Both the position numbers and the translations under genes were made by a program. A model generated the notes under the pieces. The model made no database searches, was not told the DNA's origin, and worked only from the letters and a program-made list of their open reading frames with translations. Below, piece by piece: positions 1-11,777 of a stretch of 64,000 nt of DNA (the first letter of the stretch is position 1; every line of letters starts with the position of its first letter). The stretch lies in NCBI RefSeq assembly GCF_041200145.1, contig NZ_CP165734.1, positions 3,658,001 to 3,722,000 on the forward strand, written 5' to 3'. The DNA comes from Bradyrhizobium sp. LLZ17 (GTDB taxonomy: Bacteria > Pseudomonadota > Alphaproteobacteria > Rhizobiales > Xanthobacteraceae).

Positions 1-76
1 CTTCAAGACCATGGTGGTGATGGATCGAGTAAAGGCCGGCTTTGCCGTTCCAGTTGAGATACCGCACGAGGAGTGA
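1..76 (+). CDS. Lrp/AsnC-family regulator, C-terminal end only (cut by window edge)
   Basis: The frame that is open at the left edge ends FKTMVVMDRVKAGFAVPVEI... and stops at 74-76. It matches the last 24 residues of the complete Lrp-type regulator at 4783-5259 (GFKTMIIIDRVKVGFAIPIE) almost residue for residue. It is therefore the end of a second paralogous Lrp/AsnC regulator whose DNA-binding part lies outside the window. Its position ahead of the M24 peptidase suggests it may control that gene, which is inference. Confidence 0.75.
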   Translation, partial: FKTMVVMDRVKAGFAVPVEIPHEE

Positions 77-903
77 AAGCCGGGCGCCATGAGCTTGCGC
101 GTTTTTTCCATTGCTCCCCTCGAATCGGACACGAAAGGCCCGCGCTATCGCGTCCTACAGCAACCATTCGAGAGGCAACCGTTCTGATTCTCATCCCGGC
201 CAGCAAAACTATCGAGTTGGCGGAACTATTTTTTTCGTAGTGATCTCGGAACGAGAACAGCAGGAGGCAACGGAAATAGAGCCTCGAGCACTTGGGATCA
301 TCCTGTAACCGCCACATCGCTGTCCAAATACGACGTCAACACTCCTTAATGGACAATGACGCATATCCAATTGCAAGCCGGCTTGCCACACATTGGCGCA
401 TCTGTCTTCAAAGGGAGTGCTCCTAACTTGCCGCCGCCGAACGGGTGAAAAAAGGAACCGCCGAGACCGGCGCAGGCCTTTCGCGATGGCGACGCCCGCT
501 TGTGTGAAAGCCCGATTGTAGCGATTCAGGCCTGATTCTACGATGCTTGCCAACTCAGAAGCCTTTCGTCCAGCTCACCGCAGCTGGTCCACGTTATTCC
601 GGTGAAGGTCGCCATAACTGCCATGACGCCGTCGTTCTCGTCGAATTGCTCAGGGATCGACCAGAACCGCAGCTCAATGACTAATCAGAGTATATGATCT
701 TGCGCGGTCAAAGTCGGAATTGCGGACGAACGGACAGGAGAAGATTGGGCTCGTAGTCATTAAGTTGCACCACATGGCCAGCTACGCATAATTTCTGCGA
801 ATTCGGCGGCAACAGAGATGGAACTAGGCAACGAACGCGCGGTAAAGGCTATCAGCGCGCCGTCCATTTCCGGTATATAGGCTATTCAACAGGAGTTGAG
901 AAA
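77..903. other. Non-coding stretch, nothing recognised
   Basis: About 830 bases between the partial Lrp gene and the peptidase. Open frames here are short, lack ribosome binding sites and resemble no family I know. The last ~60 bases are probably the promoter and leader of the peptidase gene: a purine-rich AGGAGTTGAG sits just before the ATG at 904. Confidence 0.5.
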
Positions 904-2077
904 ATGGCGATCAGCAAGGGCCCGCAGGTGTTTCCCCGGACAGAATATCTACGTAGAGTAAATGCCGTAAAAGCTGATATGGCAGAGCGTGGGATAGACG
1001 CGCTCGTTATTTCGAGATCTGCGAAATATCACTTGGCTAACCGGCTATACGGCTCGCACAGCATATGTTCCGCAGGGGGTGGTGATTACGTGCCAAAATG
1101 AGGAACCCACATTCATCTTGCGCAAAATGGATGCGCCTGCAGCGATTCACCAGTCGTTCCTGTCGCGCGATAGCATCATAAGCTATCCTGAGAGCCTCAT
1201 CGGGACACCGGGCAAAGATGGCTACGACGGTGTAATTGATCATGTGCACAAACTCGGCTTGGCGAATAGATCTGTCGGACTCGAGATCGGCGATCTCACT
1301 GTGTATACTGTCGAAAAGTTCAAAGCACGACTGCCGGCCGCAACTATTGTTGACTGCACTAAAGCGGTCGCTTGGATCCGTGGCGTCAAATCCGAGCTTG
1401 AAATAGCCATCATGCGAGAAGCTGCAGCCATCGCTGATGCAGGTATCATGCGTGCCGCCGAAGTGATCCGAGCTGGCGTGCGTGAAGCGGATGCAATGGC
1501 CGAAATCTCCGCAACGCTTGCGCGGGGTGCAAATGGCAAAGTTGGGACGGATATTGCGGGCAACTTCTTTTGTTCCTCGCCACGTACGGGGACTTCCCAT
1601 ATTCGTTGGAGCGAGGACAACATTCGTGACGGATCTCAGATCAACCTCGAGCTTGGTGGCGTACGCCATGCTTACGTTTCAGCTATGAGCCGCACCTTCT
1701 CTGTGGGCGCTCCCTCGGATCAGTTACGTCGCATCAACGATGCACAACTAGCAGGCATGGAAGAAGCGCTCGCCAGTGTCCGGCCCGGCGTCCCTTGCAG
1801 GGACGTAGCCAACGCCTTTTATCGAACGATCGAAAAGTATGGCTACAAGAAGGAATCTCGCTGCGGCTATGCTATTGGCATCGATTGGACCGAGCCGACA
1901 GCGAGCTTCGCGAGAGGCGACGAAACATTGCTCAAGACGAATATGACCTTCCATCTTATGCTCGGAAACTGGATAGAAGAGGATTTTGGGTACGTGGTGA
2001 GCGATACAATTCGTGTTACCGAAACGGGTGTCGACGTTTTGACTCTGGCGCCTCGCAAGCTCTTCGAATTGAGTTGA
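904..2077 (+). pseudogene. M24 metallopeptidase family (ectoine hydrolase DoeA/EutD-like), frameshifted
   Basis: The two frames together give ~391 codons, the usual size for DoeA/Xaa-Pro-dipeptidase-like proteins. The first frame (904-1045) carries the N-terminal creatinase-type domain. The second resumes at about 1046 as YTARTAYVPQGVVITC and runs through the pita-bread fold, ending with the DoeA-like FHLMLGNWIEEDFGYVVSDT to the stop at 2077. The junction reads AAC-C-GGC-TAT where homologues need two more codons, consistent with a 5-base loss after Asn. DoeA opens the ring of ectoine, and in ectoine clusters it sits next to an Lrp/AsnC regulator, as here. The substrate is inferred from family resemblance only; another M24 amidohydrolase is possible. 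The start is supported by AGGAGTTGAG seven bases upstream. Confidence 0.7.
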
Positions 2078-2396
2078 CCTTTTTGCCGACGCTTCCGCTG
2101 GGGCGCTTGTCCCGCGATCGCCCGTGGCGAAACTTGTTGCGACGATTGTCTGTACTCAGCCAGAAGGGCGACGGTAGCAGCGAAACGCCCTCAACCTCAT
2201 CTTATCGAGAAGCATGTATGGCTGGCGGAGTGTCGCCCGCGAATCGGGGGTTCGAGACCGTCTGCTTGCCTCGCATCCATTCGGCAGGATCCAGGCGTGG
2301 CTGCCTTAGTTGTGCGTTGCAGCTTCTGAAGGCGTTGTCGCGCTAACCCGATTGTGCTTCCGCAGCCTCTAATCTTCCCCGAAAAAGTCGACGGGT
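2078..2396. other. Non-coding stretch, nothing recognised
   Basis: About 320 bases between the peptidase pseudogene and the IS3 debris. No open frame with a plausible start and family resemblance was found. Confidence 0.4.
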
Positions 2397-3265
2397 TTAG
2401 GCGGCTTTTAGCTCCATTTCGATCGGGAGATATATCCGATCCCGCAATTGAGCCGGGTCGGATTGTAGAAGCCCTCGATGAAGGCGAAGATTTCGCGCTG
2501 GGCCTCGGAGCAGGGTCTGATACTGGCGATGATGAACGAGCTGGGTATTCAAGCCATGGAAGAACCTCTCCATCGGGGCATTGCCGAAGCAGTCGGCCTT
2601 GCGGCTCATGGATGCGGTGATGTCAGCCGCTGCAAGGACCGCCCGTATTCGCGTGACGCATACGCCGCGATCGGAATGATGGATCAATCCGGCCCGATGG
2701 ATCAATCCGGCCCCAGGGCCGCTGCTGGCGGAACGCCATCGTCAGCACGGACGAGACGAGTTCGACCCGCATGTGATCCCGCATCGCCCAGCCGACGATC
2801 TTGCAGCTGCAGGGGTCCACTATGGCGGCACCAGGTACAGCCAGCCCTCCGTGGTTGGAGTGTAGGCATATCGGTATATCGGCGAGCCAAATCGGTTCAA
2901 AGCTGCGGTGGTGAAGTCACGCGCGATCAGGTTTGGCGCGATCGGCAGATGGTGACGACTGTCGGTGGTGCGAACCCGGCGGCGCGGCGCCATGATCGCC
3001 CGAATGCGAGGCCGACGCATCAACCGTTCGGTCCCGCCGCGGCTGGCACTACGTCCCTGCGTCCGCAGAACTGCATGGACCGTGCACTACCATAGCGCTG
3101 ACGCTGTCGCTCGGCAAGAAGCGTCGCGTTGGCGGTCGCGCGAGCGCTCTGCAGACGGCCGCGCCAAGCATAATAGCCGGCCGGCGAGACCTCGAGCTCG
3201 GCGCACATCAGCCGTACCGGATAGGCATTGCGGTGGCCCTCAGTGAAGCGCAAGCGGAAGCTCAT
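2397..3265 (-). mobile_element. IS3-family transposase OrfB remnant
   Basis: Read on the minus strand, the start MSFRLRFTEGHRNAYPVRLM (3265 downward) is the classical OrfB N-terminus with SPAGYYAWRGR. A second frame (about 3023-2820) holds RTTDSRHHLPIAPNLIARDF and IYRYAYTPTTEGWLYL, the region before the first catalytic Asp. A third frame (from about 2705) has GLIHHSDRG, the second catalytic segment. The pieces lie in three frames and some codons are lost, so the enzyme is dead. OrfA and clean inverted repeats were not found. Confidence 0.75.
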
Positions 3266-3337
3266 GTCCGGGGTCCGGCAAAGATCGCGATCGACTTCCT
3301 AAGAAGCAGCCGGATTGGCGCCGGCCGGAATAGCCTG

Positions 3338-3640
3338 TTACACGAAGCTCAACGATTTTGCCCTGGGCTGACGGCTTGCGATGACGCGGTTTCGATATTG
3401 TTGCTCATAGTGGTCGGCGCCTGGATCCCCGTAGCTCACGCCGTGCCTAAGTGTGTTGTAGAACAAAACCGCAATCTTGCGGGCGGTCACCGCCTTCGAC
3501 TTGCCCGCACGTGAGGACAGGCGGCGATAGAATGCGCCTGGCGCCGTATCGCCGCGCCCCACGGTTGTGGCTGCCCACCGCAGCAGCGCAGCCGCCCGGC
3601 TTGCGGCGCGGCAATCAGGATGGAAGCTTCCCATCCAGAT
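3338..3640 (-). mobile_element. IS110-family transposase C-terminal remnant
   Basis: On the minus strand the frame contains GAFYRRLSSRAGKSKAVTAR then KIAVLFYNTLRHG and DPGADHYEQQYRNRV, which is the conserved C-terminal Ser-domain region of IS110-type (DEDD) transposases. The catalytic N-terminal half is not present in an intact frame. It abuts the IS3 remnant, so 2.4-3.8 kb is a mosaic of dead insertion sequences. Confidence 0.65.
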
Positions 3641-4782
3641 TGTCGCGCTACAGCCGGCTGCACGATCTCCGCGAAGACAGCACCTTGCCGCCCGAGGTCT
3701 TGTTGCCCGGTGCGAGTCAGAGCCAGGAAGTGAAGTGCGTGGCGCTCGGCCATGCCCTTAGATCCGTGCCGCACTCGCCGACGAGCTTCAATGCGAGCGA
3801 CGAACCCAACCCATGGATCTCAGCCAAATCGACCCCGGGCACGCCCTACGGCGCGTCTGATCATCGAAGGTAGGTGTGTTGAGCTGCTTCTCGTGGCTTG
3901 GATAGCGTTCCGACCGGTCTAGTTGTTGTTTAATGAACTGATCAGGACTGCGAGCTTGCGATCACCGTCGAGCATATTTGCCTGGAGTCAAGGCTAAGAC
4001 ATGTGCGCGCCGGTCATTGTCTACGAGAGCTGGGCGGATCGTCTCGATGCATGAATGGAAGCGCACGTCCTGCGTTCGGGCGGCCCCGACGTTGATCGGC
4101 TTCAGTTCCGGGCTGTCACCGGTCGTCCTCTTGGGCAGGGCAATCCTCTCTTCAGCGACGTAGTGGAGGGTCTGGCCTATGCCAACCGTCATCTTCCTAA
4201 TCGGGATCGCAGCCAGGGCGACGTCACCACTCTGCAGTTCGCACCCAGGCATCGGCAAATAAGGATTGATCTTGTGTCAGACGTGCCGGCCGATCAGTAC
4301 GGCCAGCCGGCTCCTTCTTCGTTATTGTCGTGCGACGATTGCTACCCCACCACGCCACCGACGCTCGCCTTGCGCTGAAAACAGGCCACGCTGCGCACAG
4401 GCGGGGATCGCGATTCCGCGCCTTGGTACGTTGCTGCTCTCCCAATATGCGCGAGCGGCAGCTCCGCCTGGAATTGGATGATCGCTTCGGTTTACGACAC
4501 TCAACATCTCGTGGCCGCCGGTCTTCCAAGATCGAGCGCCGCCGAGCCTGGACCTCCAATTTGAAGTCACACTTTCGAAGGTTGTCGCTGGCTGGCAGGG
4601 CAGGGCTTCCTTGCCACACCCTATGCAACGGCATATTGACGGGGCTCACTTATTGAAATTGCCTATAAAATTAGCGATACTCGCACCACTGGGATGTTTT
4701 CGTCGCATTCTGAGATAACAAGGAGGATTTCCTGCGCGACAGCCCTCTTTGGGGCAGATATCCATCAGGACTGGAGCAGCTC
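3641..4782. other. Degenerate, apparently non-coding region
   Basis: About 1.1 kb with only short overlapping frames on both strands and no recognisable domain. It is probably decayed insertion-sequence DNA continuing from the IS110 remnant, followed from about 4650 by an AT-richer stretch (TTGCCTATAAAATTAGCGAT) that may contain the promoter of the Lrp gene. Confidence 0.4.
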
Positions 4783-5259
4783 ATGCAATACGATCGGACA
4801 GATGCCCGCATCCTAGAGATCGTGCAAAGGAACAACCGTTTAACTTCTGAGGTGGTCGGTGAAATGGCAGGGCTTTCTGCTACAGCCTGTCAACGACGAC
4901 TAAAGAGGCTCCGCACAGAGGGCATCATCGAAGCAGATGTCTCTATCGTTTCCCCAAAGGCAGTAGGAAGACCTATTCAGATGCTAGTGCTGGTCACTTT
5001 AGAGCGAGAGCGTTCGGATATAATTGATAGGTTCAAGAAAGCCATCAGATCGTCAGGTGACGTAGTGAACGGATTTTACGTGACCGGCGACGCTGATTTT
5101 GTTCTATATCTCACAGCGCGCACCATGGAAGAATATGAGCAGTTCACCCGCCAGTTCTTTTATGAGAACTCGAATATCAAGGGCTTTAAGACGATGATCA
5201 TAATCGATCGCGTAAAAGTAGGTTTCGCCATTCCGATTGAGGTTCCAGAGAAGGACTGA
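4783..5259 (+). CDS. Lrp/AsnC-family transcriptional regulator
   Basis: 158 residues, the normal length for this family. The N-terminus carries the winged helix-turn-helix (ILEIVQRNNRLTSEVVGEMA then LSATACQRRLKRLRTEGII), and the C-terminal two-thirds is the RAM/ligand-binding domain with the GDADFVLYLTA core. Such proteins form octamers that sense amino acids and control catabolic genes. It is followed, in convergent orientation, by alanine dehydrogenase; in rhizobia an Lrp-type protein (AldR) controls aldA, so a link to alanine use is plausible but inferred. The ATG is preceded by GGAG at a suitable distance. A paralogue lies at the left window edge. Confidence 0.9.
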   Translation: MQYDRTDARILEIVQRNNRLTSEVVGEMAGLSATACQRRLKRLRTEGIIEADVSIVSPKAVGRPIQMLVLVTLERERSDIIDRFKKAIRSSGDVVNGFYVTGDADFVLYLTARTMEEYEQFTRQFFYENSNIKGFKTMIIIDRVKVGFAIPIEVPEKD

Positions 5260-5624
5260 CCGGCCCCGACGGTGGTCTCGGGCCCTCTTCAGTTCACGCC
5301 GTTTCATGGGTGAACGGCCCAAAGCGAAATAGCGTTTCTCTGAATACTGCTGTCGGCTCCCAGAGCAACGTTTGTCGATAAGTTTACGGGCGGTTGCACT
5401 TTGCCTATTGACTGGACTCAGCTGTCAACCGACTTGTTTGAAAGTTCGGCTCACAAAACAGCAGCTCGCCCCCTGGTGATCACGTCAATATCAGGTTTGC
5501 CTGTCACGCGAGCCCCACTTACGAACAGAGCATGTTTGCTATCATAGCTTAAGATCTGGCGCAGGCTGTTTTGCGATCGCGGCCCTCTCCGCTCTCTCAG
5601 AGGCGCCTGATCAGATTGAACGTG
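5260..5624. other. Convergent intergenic region, nothing recognised
   Basis: About 365 bases between the convergent lrp and ald genes. I see no open frame with family resemblance. Confidence 0.4.
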
Positions 5625-5658
5625 ATAAATAAAAAAGGCACCCCATAAAAGGGTGGCC
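5625..5658 (-). terminator. Rho-independent terminator of ald copy 1
   Basis: On the minus strand GG(C)CACCC-TTTTAT-GGGGTGCC forms a stem with one bulge and is followed by TTTTTTATTTATC. It lies about 40 bases past the ald stop and matches in position the stronger terminator of the second ald copy (11703-11735). Confidence 0.7.
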
Positions 5659-5694
5659 CTGGGTCAGGGAACGTCCCTGGAAGACCTCTGGAGA

Positions 5695-6807
5695 TCAGCC
5701 CGCTGCCTGTTCGATTGGTGAGAATGGCAGGCCGAGGCTGTCCGCCACAGCCTTGTAAGTCAGGCGGCCACGATACACGTTCAGGCCCGCGCGCAGATGC
5801 GGATTTTCAAGCACAGCCGCAAAACCCTTGTTCGCTAGAGCCAAACCGAAGGGCAGCGTGGCGTTATTCAGTGCCTGGCTTGAGGTCAGCGGGACAGCTC
5901 CCGGCATATTGGCCACGCAGTAATGAATGACGCCGTCGACTTCATAAGTTGGATCAGCGTGAGTCGTCGGACGCGATGTCTCGAAGCATCCGCCCTGATC
6001 GATCGCTACGTCGACCATAACGGAGCCTTTGCGCATCGAGCCCAACATGCCGCGGCTGACAAGTTTAGGCGCGCTCGCGCCTGGGACGAGAACGGCGCCG
6101 ATCACGACATCCGCCGCGAATACTTCCTCTTCGACGGAGGCTATGGTCGAGAATCTGGTGCGAACTCGCCCTTCGAACAGTTCATCCAGCTCGCGAAGTC
6201 GGGGAATGGAACGATCGAGGATTGTGACCTCGGCACCGAGGCCCGCCGCCATGCGTGCGGCGTGAGTGCCGACAACGCCCCCTCCGATGACCACGATTCG
6301 AGCGGGTTGAACGCCCGGCACGCCACCAATCAGCAGTCCGCGCCCGCCAGCGTACCGCTTCAGCGCCGCACCTGCTGCTTCGATCGCAAGTCTTCCTGCG
6401 ACCTCGCTCATTGGGGCAAGCAGCGGAAGCCCACCCTGGGCGTCAGTCACGGTTTCATAGGCAATTGCCGTGCAGCCAGACTTGATGAGACCCTTAGCCT
6501 GTTCCGGGTCCGGCGCCAAATGCAGATAAGTGAAAAGGATTTGACCTTCTCGCAACTGCGTCCATTCGGACGGCTGAGGCTCTTTGACCTTCACGATCAT
6601 CTCGCTGGACGCGAATACCTCGCGAGCGCAGGCGGCAATCGCAGCGCCAGCTGTGCGGTAATCCTCATCGGTCGCACCAATTCCGGCCCCGGCCTTGGTC
6701 TCGACCAGTACGGTATGCCTAGCGGACACATATTCGCGGACGGCCCCAGGCGTCAGGCCGACGCGGTATTCGTGCGTCTTGATTTCCTTGGGAACACCGA
6801 CCTTCAT
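5695..6807 (-). CDS. ald: Alanine dehydrogenase (copy 1, intact)
   Basis: 370 residues starting MKVGVPKEIKTHEYRVGLTP, the canonical Ald N-terminus, with the NAD-binding Rossmann segment VVIGGGVVGTHAARMAAGLG and the C-terminal substrate part ending FSPIEQAAG. It catalyses NAD-dependent interconversion of L-alanine with pyruvate and ammonium in the cytoplasm. The start at 6807 follows AAGGAGATTGCAA; a longer upstream extension of the frame is unlikely. It is divergent from the luxR pseudogene at 7143. The gene is duplicated at 11778-12890, where codon 2 is a stop, so this is the copy expected to work. Confidence 0.95.
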   Translation of the reverse strand: MKVGVPKEIKTHEYRVGLTPGAVREYVSARHTVLVETKAGAGIGATDEDYRTAGAAIAACAREVFASSEMIVKVKEPQPSEWTQLREGQILFTYLHLAPDPEQAKGLIKSGCTAIAYETVTDAQGGLPLLAPMSEVAGRLAIEAAGAALKRYAGGRGLLIGGVPGVQPARIVVIGGGVVGTHAARMAAGLGAEVTILDRSIPRLRELDELFEGRVRTRFSTIASVEEEVFAADVVIGAVLVPGASAPKLVSRGMLGSMRKGSVMVDVAIDQGGCFETSRPTTHADPTYEVDGVIHYCVANMPGAVPLTSSQALNNATLPFGLALANKGFAAVLENPHLRAGLNVYRGRLTYKAVADSLGLPFSPIEQAAG

Positions 6808-7142
6808 TTGCAATCTCCTTGGCGAGCGGCTCTTTGTAATCGGAAGAGCGGTACGAACCTGCAACTCGGAACGGCAAACGGCGCAGCATTCCGGCGATCT
6901 TCAGCCACCGTCTGCAGGAATTCGAATAAGACCGCAGAGCCGAGTCTGGTGGTGATGATACCACAACGTAACGCCAGGAAGGCCGAGCGATAGCCTGCAC
7001 AACCAAGCCCTCGCTCCCTGCAACACGATAGACCCACGCCAGGGTAGGTCGGGTGTTTTTCCTTGTTTCGCCCCATTCGCAGCGATGCTCGGCCTGATAA
7101 TGCGAGTAGCGCTTGCGAGGGAGCCCCGCGGGTTCATCAAAG
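6808..7142. other. Divergent intergenic region between ald and luxR copy 1
   Basis: About 335 bases without a convincing gene. Its ald-proximal ~100 bases (GGCGAGCGGCTCTTTGTAAT and onward) match the region upstream of the second ald copy, so the duplication includes regulatory DNA. No lux box of the ACCTGT-N8-ACAGGT type was seen here. Confidence 0.5.
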
Positions 7143-7860
7143 ATGGATCGGGTTTTTCAACGATTTGCTGAGCGATTGACCGAAAGCACCACCGGGATGC
7201 CGCTCAGCAGAGCATGGCCGATGTCACCGCGGCGCTGAACTTGTCTTGCTTCGCATACCTTGCGTTACCAAGCCGGCCCGGGGGTACCCCGAACCTAATA
7301 TCGACATATCCATCGTGCTGGATCGCTCTTTATTTACAGCGCGGGTACGAGTCGATCGATCCCGTGGTGCGTCGGGCGATCCGCCAGTCTAAACCCTTCC
7401 GATGGGGCCTTGGATTCGAACCAGGAATTCGATCCGAGTCCGAACGCGCTTTGTTCGAAGAAGCCGCCAAATTTGGAATTCGCTGCGGATTTACATTCCC
7501 AATCCACGATGACCAGGGCGGGATCGCCGCTTTGAGCTTTGCCAGCCACGAGCATCGCATCGGCTTCGACGCTCGCTATTTGAGCACGCTCAGAGCCTGC
7601 GGCTAATCGCAAGCTTTTTCCATGCACATGCAAGACGCTTTTGGACGATTGATCGGATGGTCAGTGGGGTGGTTCTGTCTCCTCGCGAGTACGAGTGTCT
7701 CGAATGGTCCGCGCGCGGCAAATCAGCCGGGGAGATCGGGACCATTCTAGGTATCTCGGAACCCGCGGGATTTCACCTGGATAAAATCCGTGCGAAGCTC
7801 GGCGTTAGCTCGCTTCGTCAAGCCATCGTGCTGTTGACCGAGGCAAAATCTCGAAAATAA
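7143..7860 (+). pseudogene. LuxR-family quorum-sensing regulator, copy 1, frameshifted
   Basis: Aligned with the intact copy at 13147-13929, this copy lacks one base near 7195 and one near 7575, and three bases near 7765 in the DNA-binding helix (ISEPAGFHL for IAERTAGFHL). The central frame 7214-7606 retains the AHL-binding signature around SYPSCW and GYESIDPVVRRA, and the last frame the GerE helix-turn-helix (VLSPREYECLEWSARGKSAG). Two frameshifts make a working regulator unlikely. Confidence 0.85.
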
Positions 7861-7880
7861 TATCCAGGCGCTTCGCAGAC

Positions 7881-7900
7881 ACCTGTGCGACTGCACAGGA
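7881..7900. promoter_or_regulatory. lux box upstream of luxI copy 1
   Basis: ACCTGTGCGACTGCACAGGA is a near-perfect inverted repeat with the lux-box form ACCTGT-N8-ACAGG(T), lying 56 bases before the luxI ATG. The copy at 13950-13969 is the same with two changes. The expected ligand-bound LuxR dimer would bind here to activate luxI. Confidence 0.75.
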
Positions 7901-7955
7901 TGCGCTTGCCCGGGCTTCTCTGCTTGACTGTCGGAATAAAGCAGGGAGGGCAAGA

Positions 7956-8586
7956 ATGATGCAGCTCATCACGCCGGAGTACTATGGCGAGTTCGTCCAC
8001 GATCTGGCCGAAATGCACAGGCTGCGCTATCGGGTGTTTAAACAGCGCCTGGATTGGAACGTCGCCGTCAGCGGCGATATGGAGGTCGACGAGTTTGATG
8101 TCCTTCGACCGGTGCACCTCCTGAACCGCTCGAACGCTGGAAGTATTCAGGGTTGCGTCCGACTCCTGCCTTCGAGCGGCCCAACCATGCTGAGAGACAC
8201 CTTCCCGATCCTTCTGGACGGGCAGCCGGCGCCACGAAGCGACAGGATTTGGGAGAGCAGCCGATTCGCGCTCGATCTTCCTCAGGATGCGCCGAAGTCA
8301 AGTGGTGGAGGCTACCGCTACCTACGAGTTGTTTGCGGGCACGATTGAATTCGGCCTTTCGATTGAATTGACCGAAATCGTTACCGTCACTGATGCCCGG
8401 ATGGAACGGATCCTTCGGCGCGCGGGCTGGCCGCTCCGCAAAATCGGAAAGGCTCGTCCTCTCGGAAACACCACGGCCATTGCTGGATACCTGGAGGTCT
8501 CGCCCGAAGCGTTGCAACGCATCCGCAAAGGGGGACACATCTCAGGTCCGGTGCTCTGGGCTCCAGTCATCGAAGCGGCCGCCTAG
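7956..8586 (+). pseudogene. LuxI-family AHL synthase, copy 1, frameshifted
   Basis: The frame from 7956 reads MMQLITPEYYGEFVHDLAEM and keeps the LuxI residues through WESSRFALDLP, then loses two bases near 8305 relative to copy 2 (14023-14655). The rest continues in another frame (GTIEFGLSIELTEIVTVTDA) to the stop at 8586. The total is 631 against 633 bases in copy 2, which fits a single 2-base deletion. The break falls before the acyl-binding C-terminal half, so no active synthase is expected. Confidence 0.85.
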
Positions 8587-8658
8587 GATCTGGAAGCAAG
8601 TTGCAATCCGGGGCATTGCTGCGCATTGGAGCGGAAAGCCCATCTGCTTAAGACTTAC

Positions 8659-8790
8659 GATGCACAAACCACGTCGATCAACACCCTCCCTTCAAGCCAG
8701 CAAGGCAATCGAACTGAAACACCTGCAATCGGTCGTGGCTGCGGCTGATTGTGGCAGCCTCCGTCAAGCGGCGGAATTGCTGAGCATTCA
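8659..8790 (+). pseudogene. LysR-family regulator, N-terminal fragment (copy 1)
   Basis: MHKPRRSTPSLQASKAIELK followed by HLQSVVAAADCGSLRQAAEL is the start of the same LysR protein as copy 2 at 14720. Homology stops at about 8790, in the helix-turn-helix, where unrelated IS66-like sequence begins. This marks the right end of the first copy of the duplicated module. Confidence 0.8.
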
Positions 8791-8796
8791 CGATCG

Positions 8797-9338
8797 TCAC
8801 CCGAGCCGAGATCATCGCCGTCTATCGTCCCAACCTACCGCGGTTCGCCACCGCGATCGAAAGCTGGGCTTCCGGCCGCAAACGCAACGGGGACCATCGG
8901 GCAGAAGGACCGCGAAAAGCTCATAGTGGCGGGACGAGCTTCGTCGTCTGCTCGATGCCGAGATCGCCTTCCTCGGCGGGCTCCGAACACCGGGTTGAAA
9001 CGGCGGCCGAAATGGCGGCATTTTCGAGTGATTTGAGGCGCTCCAAAGCCACAGCCGAGCCACTGGTCCAGAAGCTGTAAGCCGTGAAATGGAGAGTCCG
9101 GCCGACCTTCGAAGCGAGGTCATCGGGTCGACCGGCCATCGCGCCAGCCGTTCCCGGAGCGTCTGCCTCGCGAGCGGGTGATCGTGCCGGGACGTGGGCG
9201 TGCGCCTGGTGTGGCGGCGCGCGGTTGTCCAAGCTCGAAGAGGAGATCACCGAGATGCTGGAGGTGATCCCGAGATCCTTGAAGGTGATCCAGTCCGTCC
9301 GCGCGACCAGCGCCAGAGCCCACATGCGTCTCGAGTAG
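8797..9338 (+). mobile_element. IS66-family transposase (TnpC) remnant
   Basis: The frame 9084-9338 contains CAWCGGARLSKLEEEITEML then EVIPRSLKVIQSVRA, which is the zinc-finger and following segment of IS66 TnpC (usual form CxxCGG...GEDVTE.L...P..F.VI). The preceding ~300 bases are in other frames and poorly conserved. No catalytic region remains, so this is a dead fragment that truncated lysR copy 1. Confidence 0.55.
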
Positions 9339-9769
9339 CTTCGGCGTGGGTGGCTTCTCCACGACGACCAGATCCGGTTGACGATAATCCGCTTTCCTGC
9401 GCTCCATGCTCGTTTCCTCCGCGACGTGACTCGTCGCGCAGAAGGCTTGACATACATCGAGTTCGGAGCCGAGATCGCGCAGGTCAAGAAAAAGGAGGCG
9501 CGATACCTCATGCACGTCCATCGCCGTCGCGCCGTCCTGGATCATCCGGGCCGGCACCGCTGCCATCAGGGCGTCCGGCTGCCGGATAGCGAACGACACC
9601 TCACCACAGACAATAATGGCCGCTTCGCTGCAGCGAGAACGAAAGCAATAGCGGATGATCGCGATCGCGCCGTCCTCATACCGGCAGTATGAAGCTGCTT
9701 CCGTGCCGGAAAACTCCTCTCCGTTCCTGACGGGTCAGAGCTCTCTCGGAGCACGATTGGTCGCCGCTA
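9339..9769. other. Degenerate region, no supported gene
   Basis: About 430 bases. A minus-strand frame from 9599 (MSFAIRQPDALMAAVPARMI and onward) stays open into the IS66 fragment but matches nothing I know, and it is antisense to the transposase relic at its far end. Treated as decayed mobile DNA. Confidence 0.35.
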
Positions 9770-11005
<1,236 letters not shown>

Positions 11006-11702
11006 TAATGTTCTCCTGACTTTTCGGGTGGGCATTTTTCTCCCGCCCCGCCGGCTCAGAGCCTGTTAGCGCTCCTCGCGACGACTGACGCATGACGGGT
11101 CTTGTCACCGCAAAATGCGGAATGACAGTTGCCATCCTTCAAACCCTCCATACCAGAGTCTGAAGTGCAACTCCCAAAGTTGGGAGGGATCCATGTGGTC
11201 GTGGTCACCACCTGGCTTTGCCGTAACAGATCCGGGCGGGCCGCTTTTCTTCCCGAGAGCAACCCGCGTAATATCCGCGCCTGCTAAGCGTGCGGTCACG
11301 AAGTCGAACTCCAGCCAGCCGATGCGCCGACCCTTCTGGCTGCGCCGTCTCCCACAGCACAGCCCTGTCCCAGGCATTTCGCCGGAGAAGCCGTTGAGCT
11401 CCGAACAATTGTGCGGCCTGCCAAGCTAGCGCACCGCAGTGCCCGCGCAGATGTTTACGTACGGTCGATCGTCTGTATCCGCTGCCACCCAGAGATCAGG
11501 GGCGCCCCTTACCTGTAAGTACCCGCCGGATGAGACGGCATCTACCATCCGTTGTCGGCTGGAGGCTTTTCTCGACGCGTCGACAGCGGGAAACTCGCAA
11601 GGGGAGAGCCGACCGCGGTTTTGCTGAGGTGGGCCGTGGATATTCTGTGGAGCCGCCGACGTCCAAGCCATGGCGAGTGCATGTTGTTTGCGATGCCGCC
11701 CT
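11006..11702. other. Intergenic stretch, nothing recognised
   Basis: About 700 bases between the acyl-CoA dehydrogenase start and the ald copy-2 terminator. Open frames on both strands are short and without family resemblance. The first ~100 bases probably carry the promoter of the dehydrogenase gene. Confidence 0.4.
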
Positions 11703-11735
11703 TAAAAAAAGGGGCCACTCCCGAAGGAGTGGCCC
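11703..11735 (-). terminator. Rho-independent terminator of ald copy 2
   Basis: On the minus strand GGGCCACTCC-TTCG-GGAGTGGCCC is a perfect 10-bp stem with a stable TTCG tetraloop, followed by CTTTTTTTAAG. It lies 43 bases beyond the ald stop at 11778. Confidence 0.9.
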
Positions 11736-11777
11736 GCCAAGTCAGGGAGGAAAACGCCCCTACGGAGGCCTCTGGGA

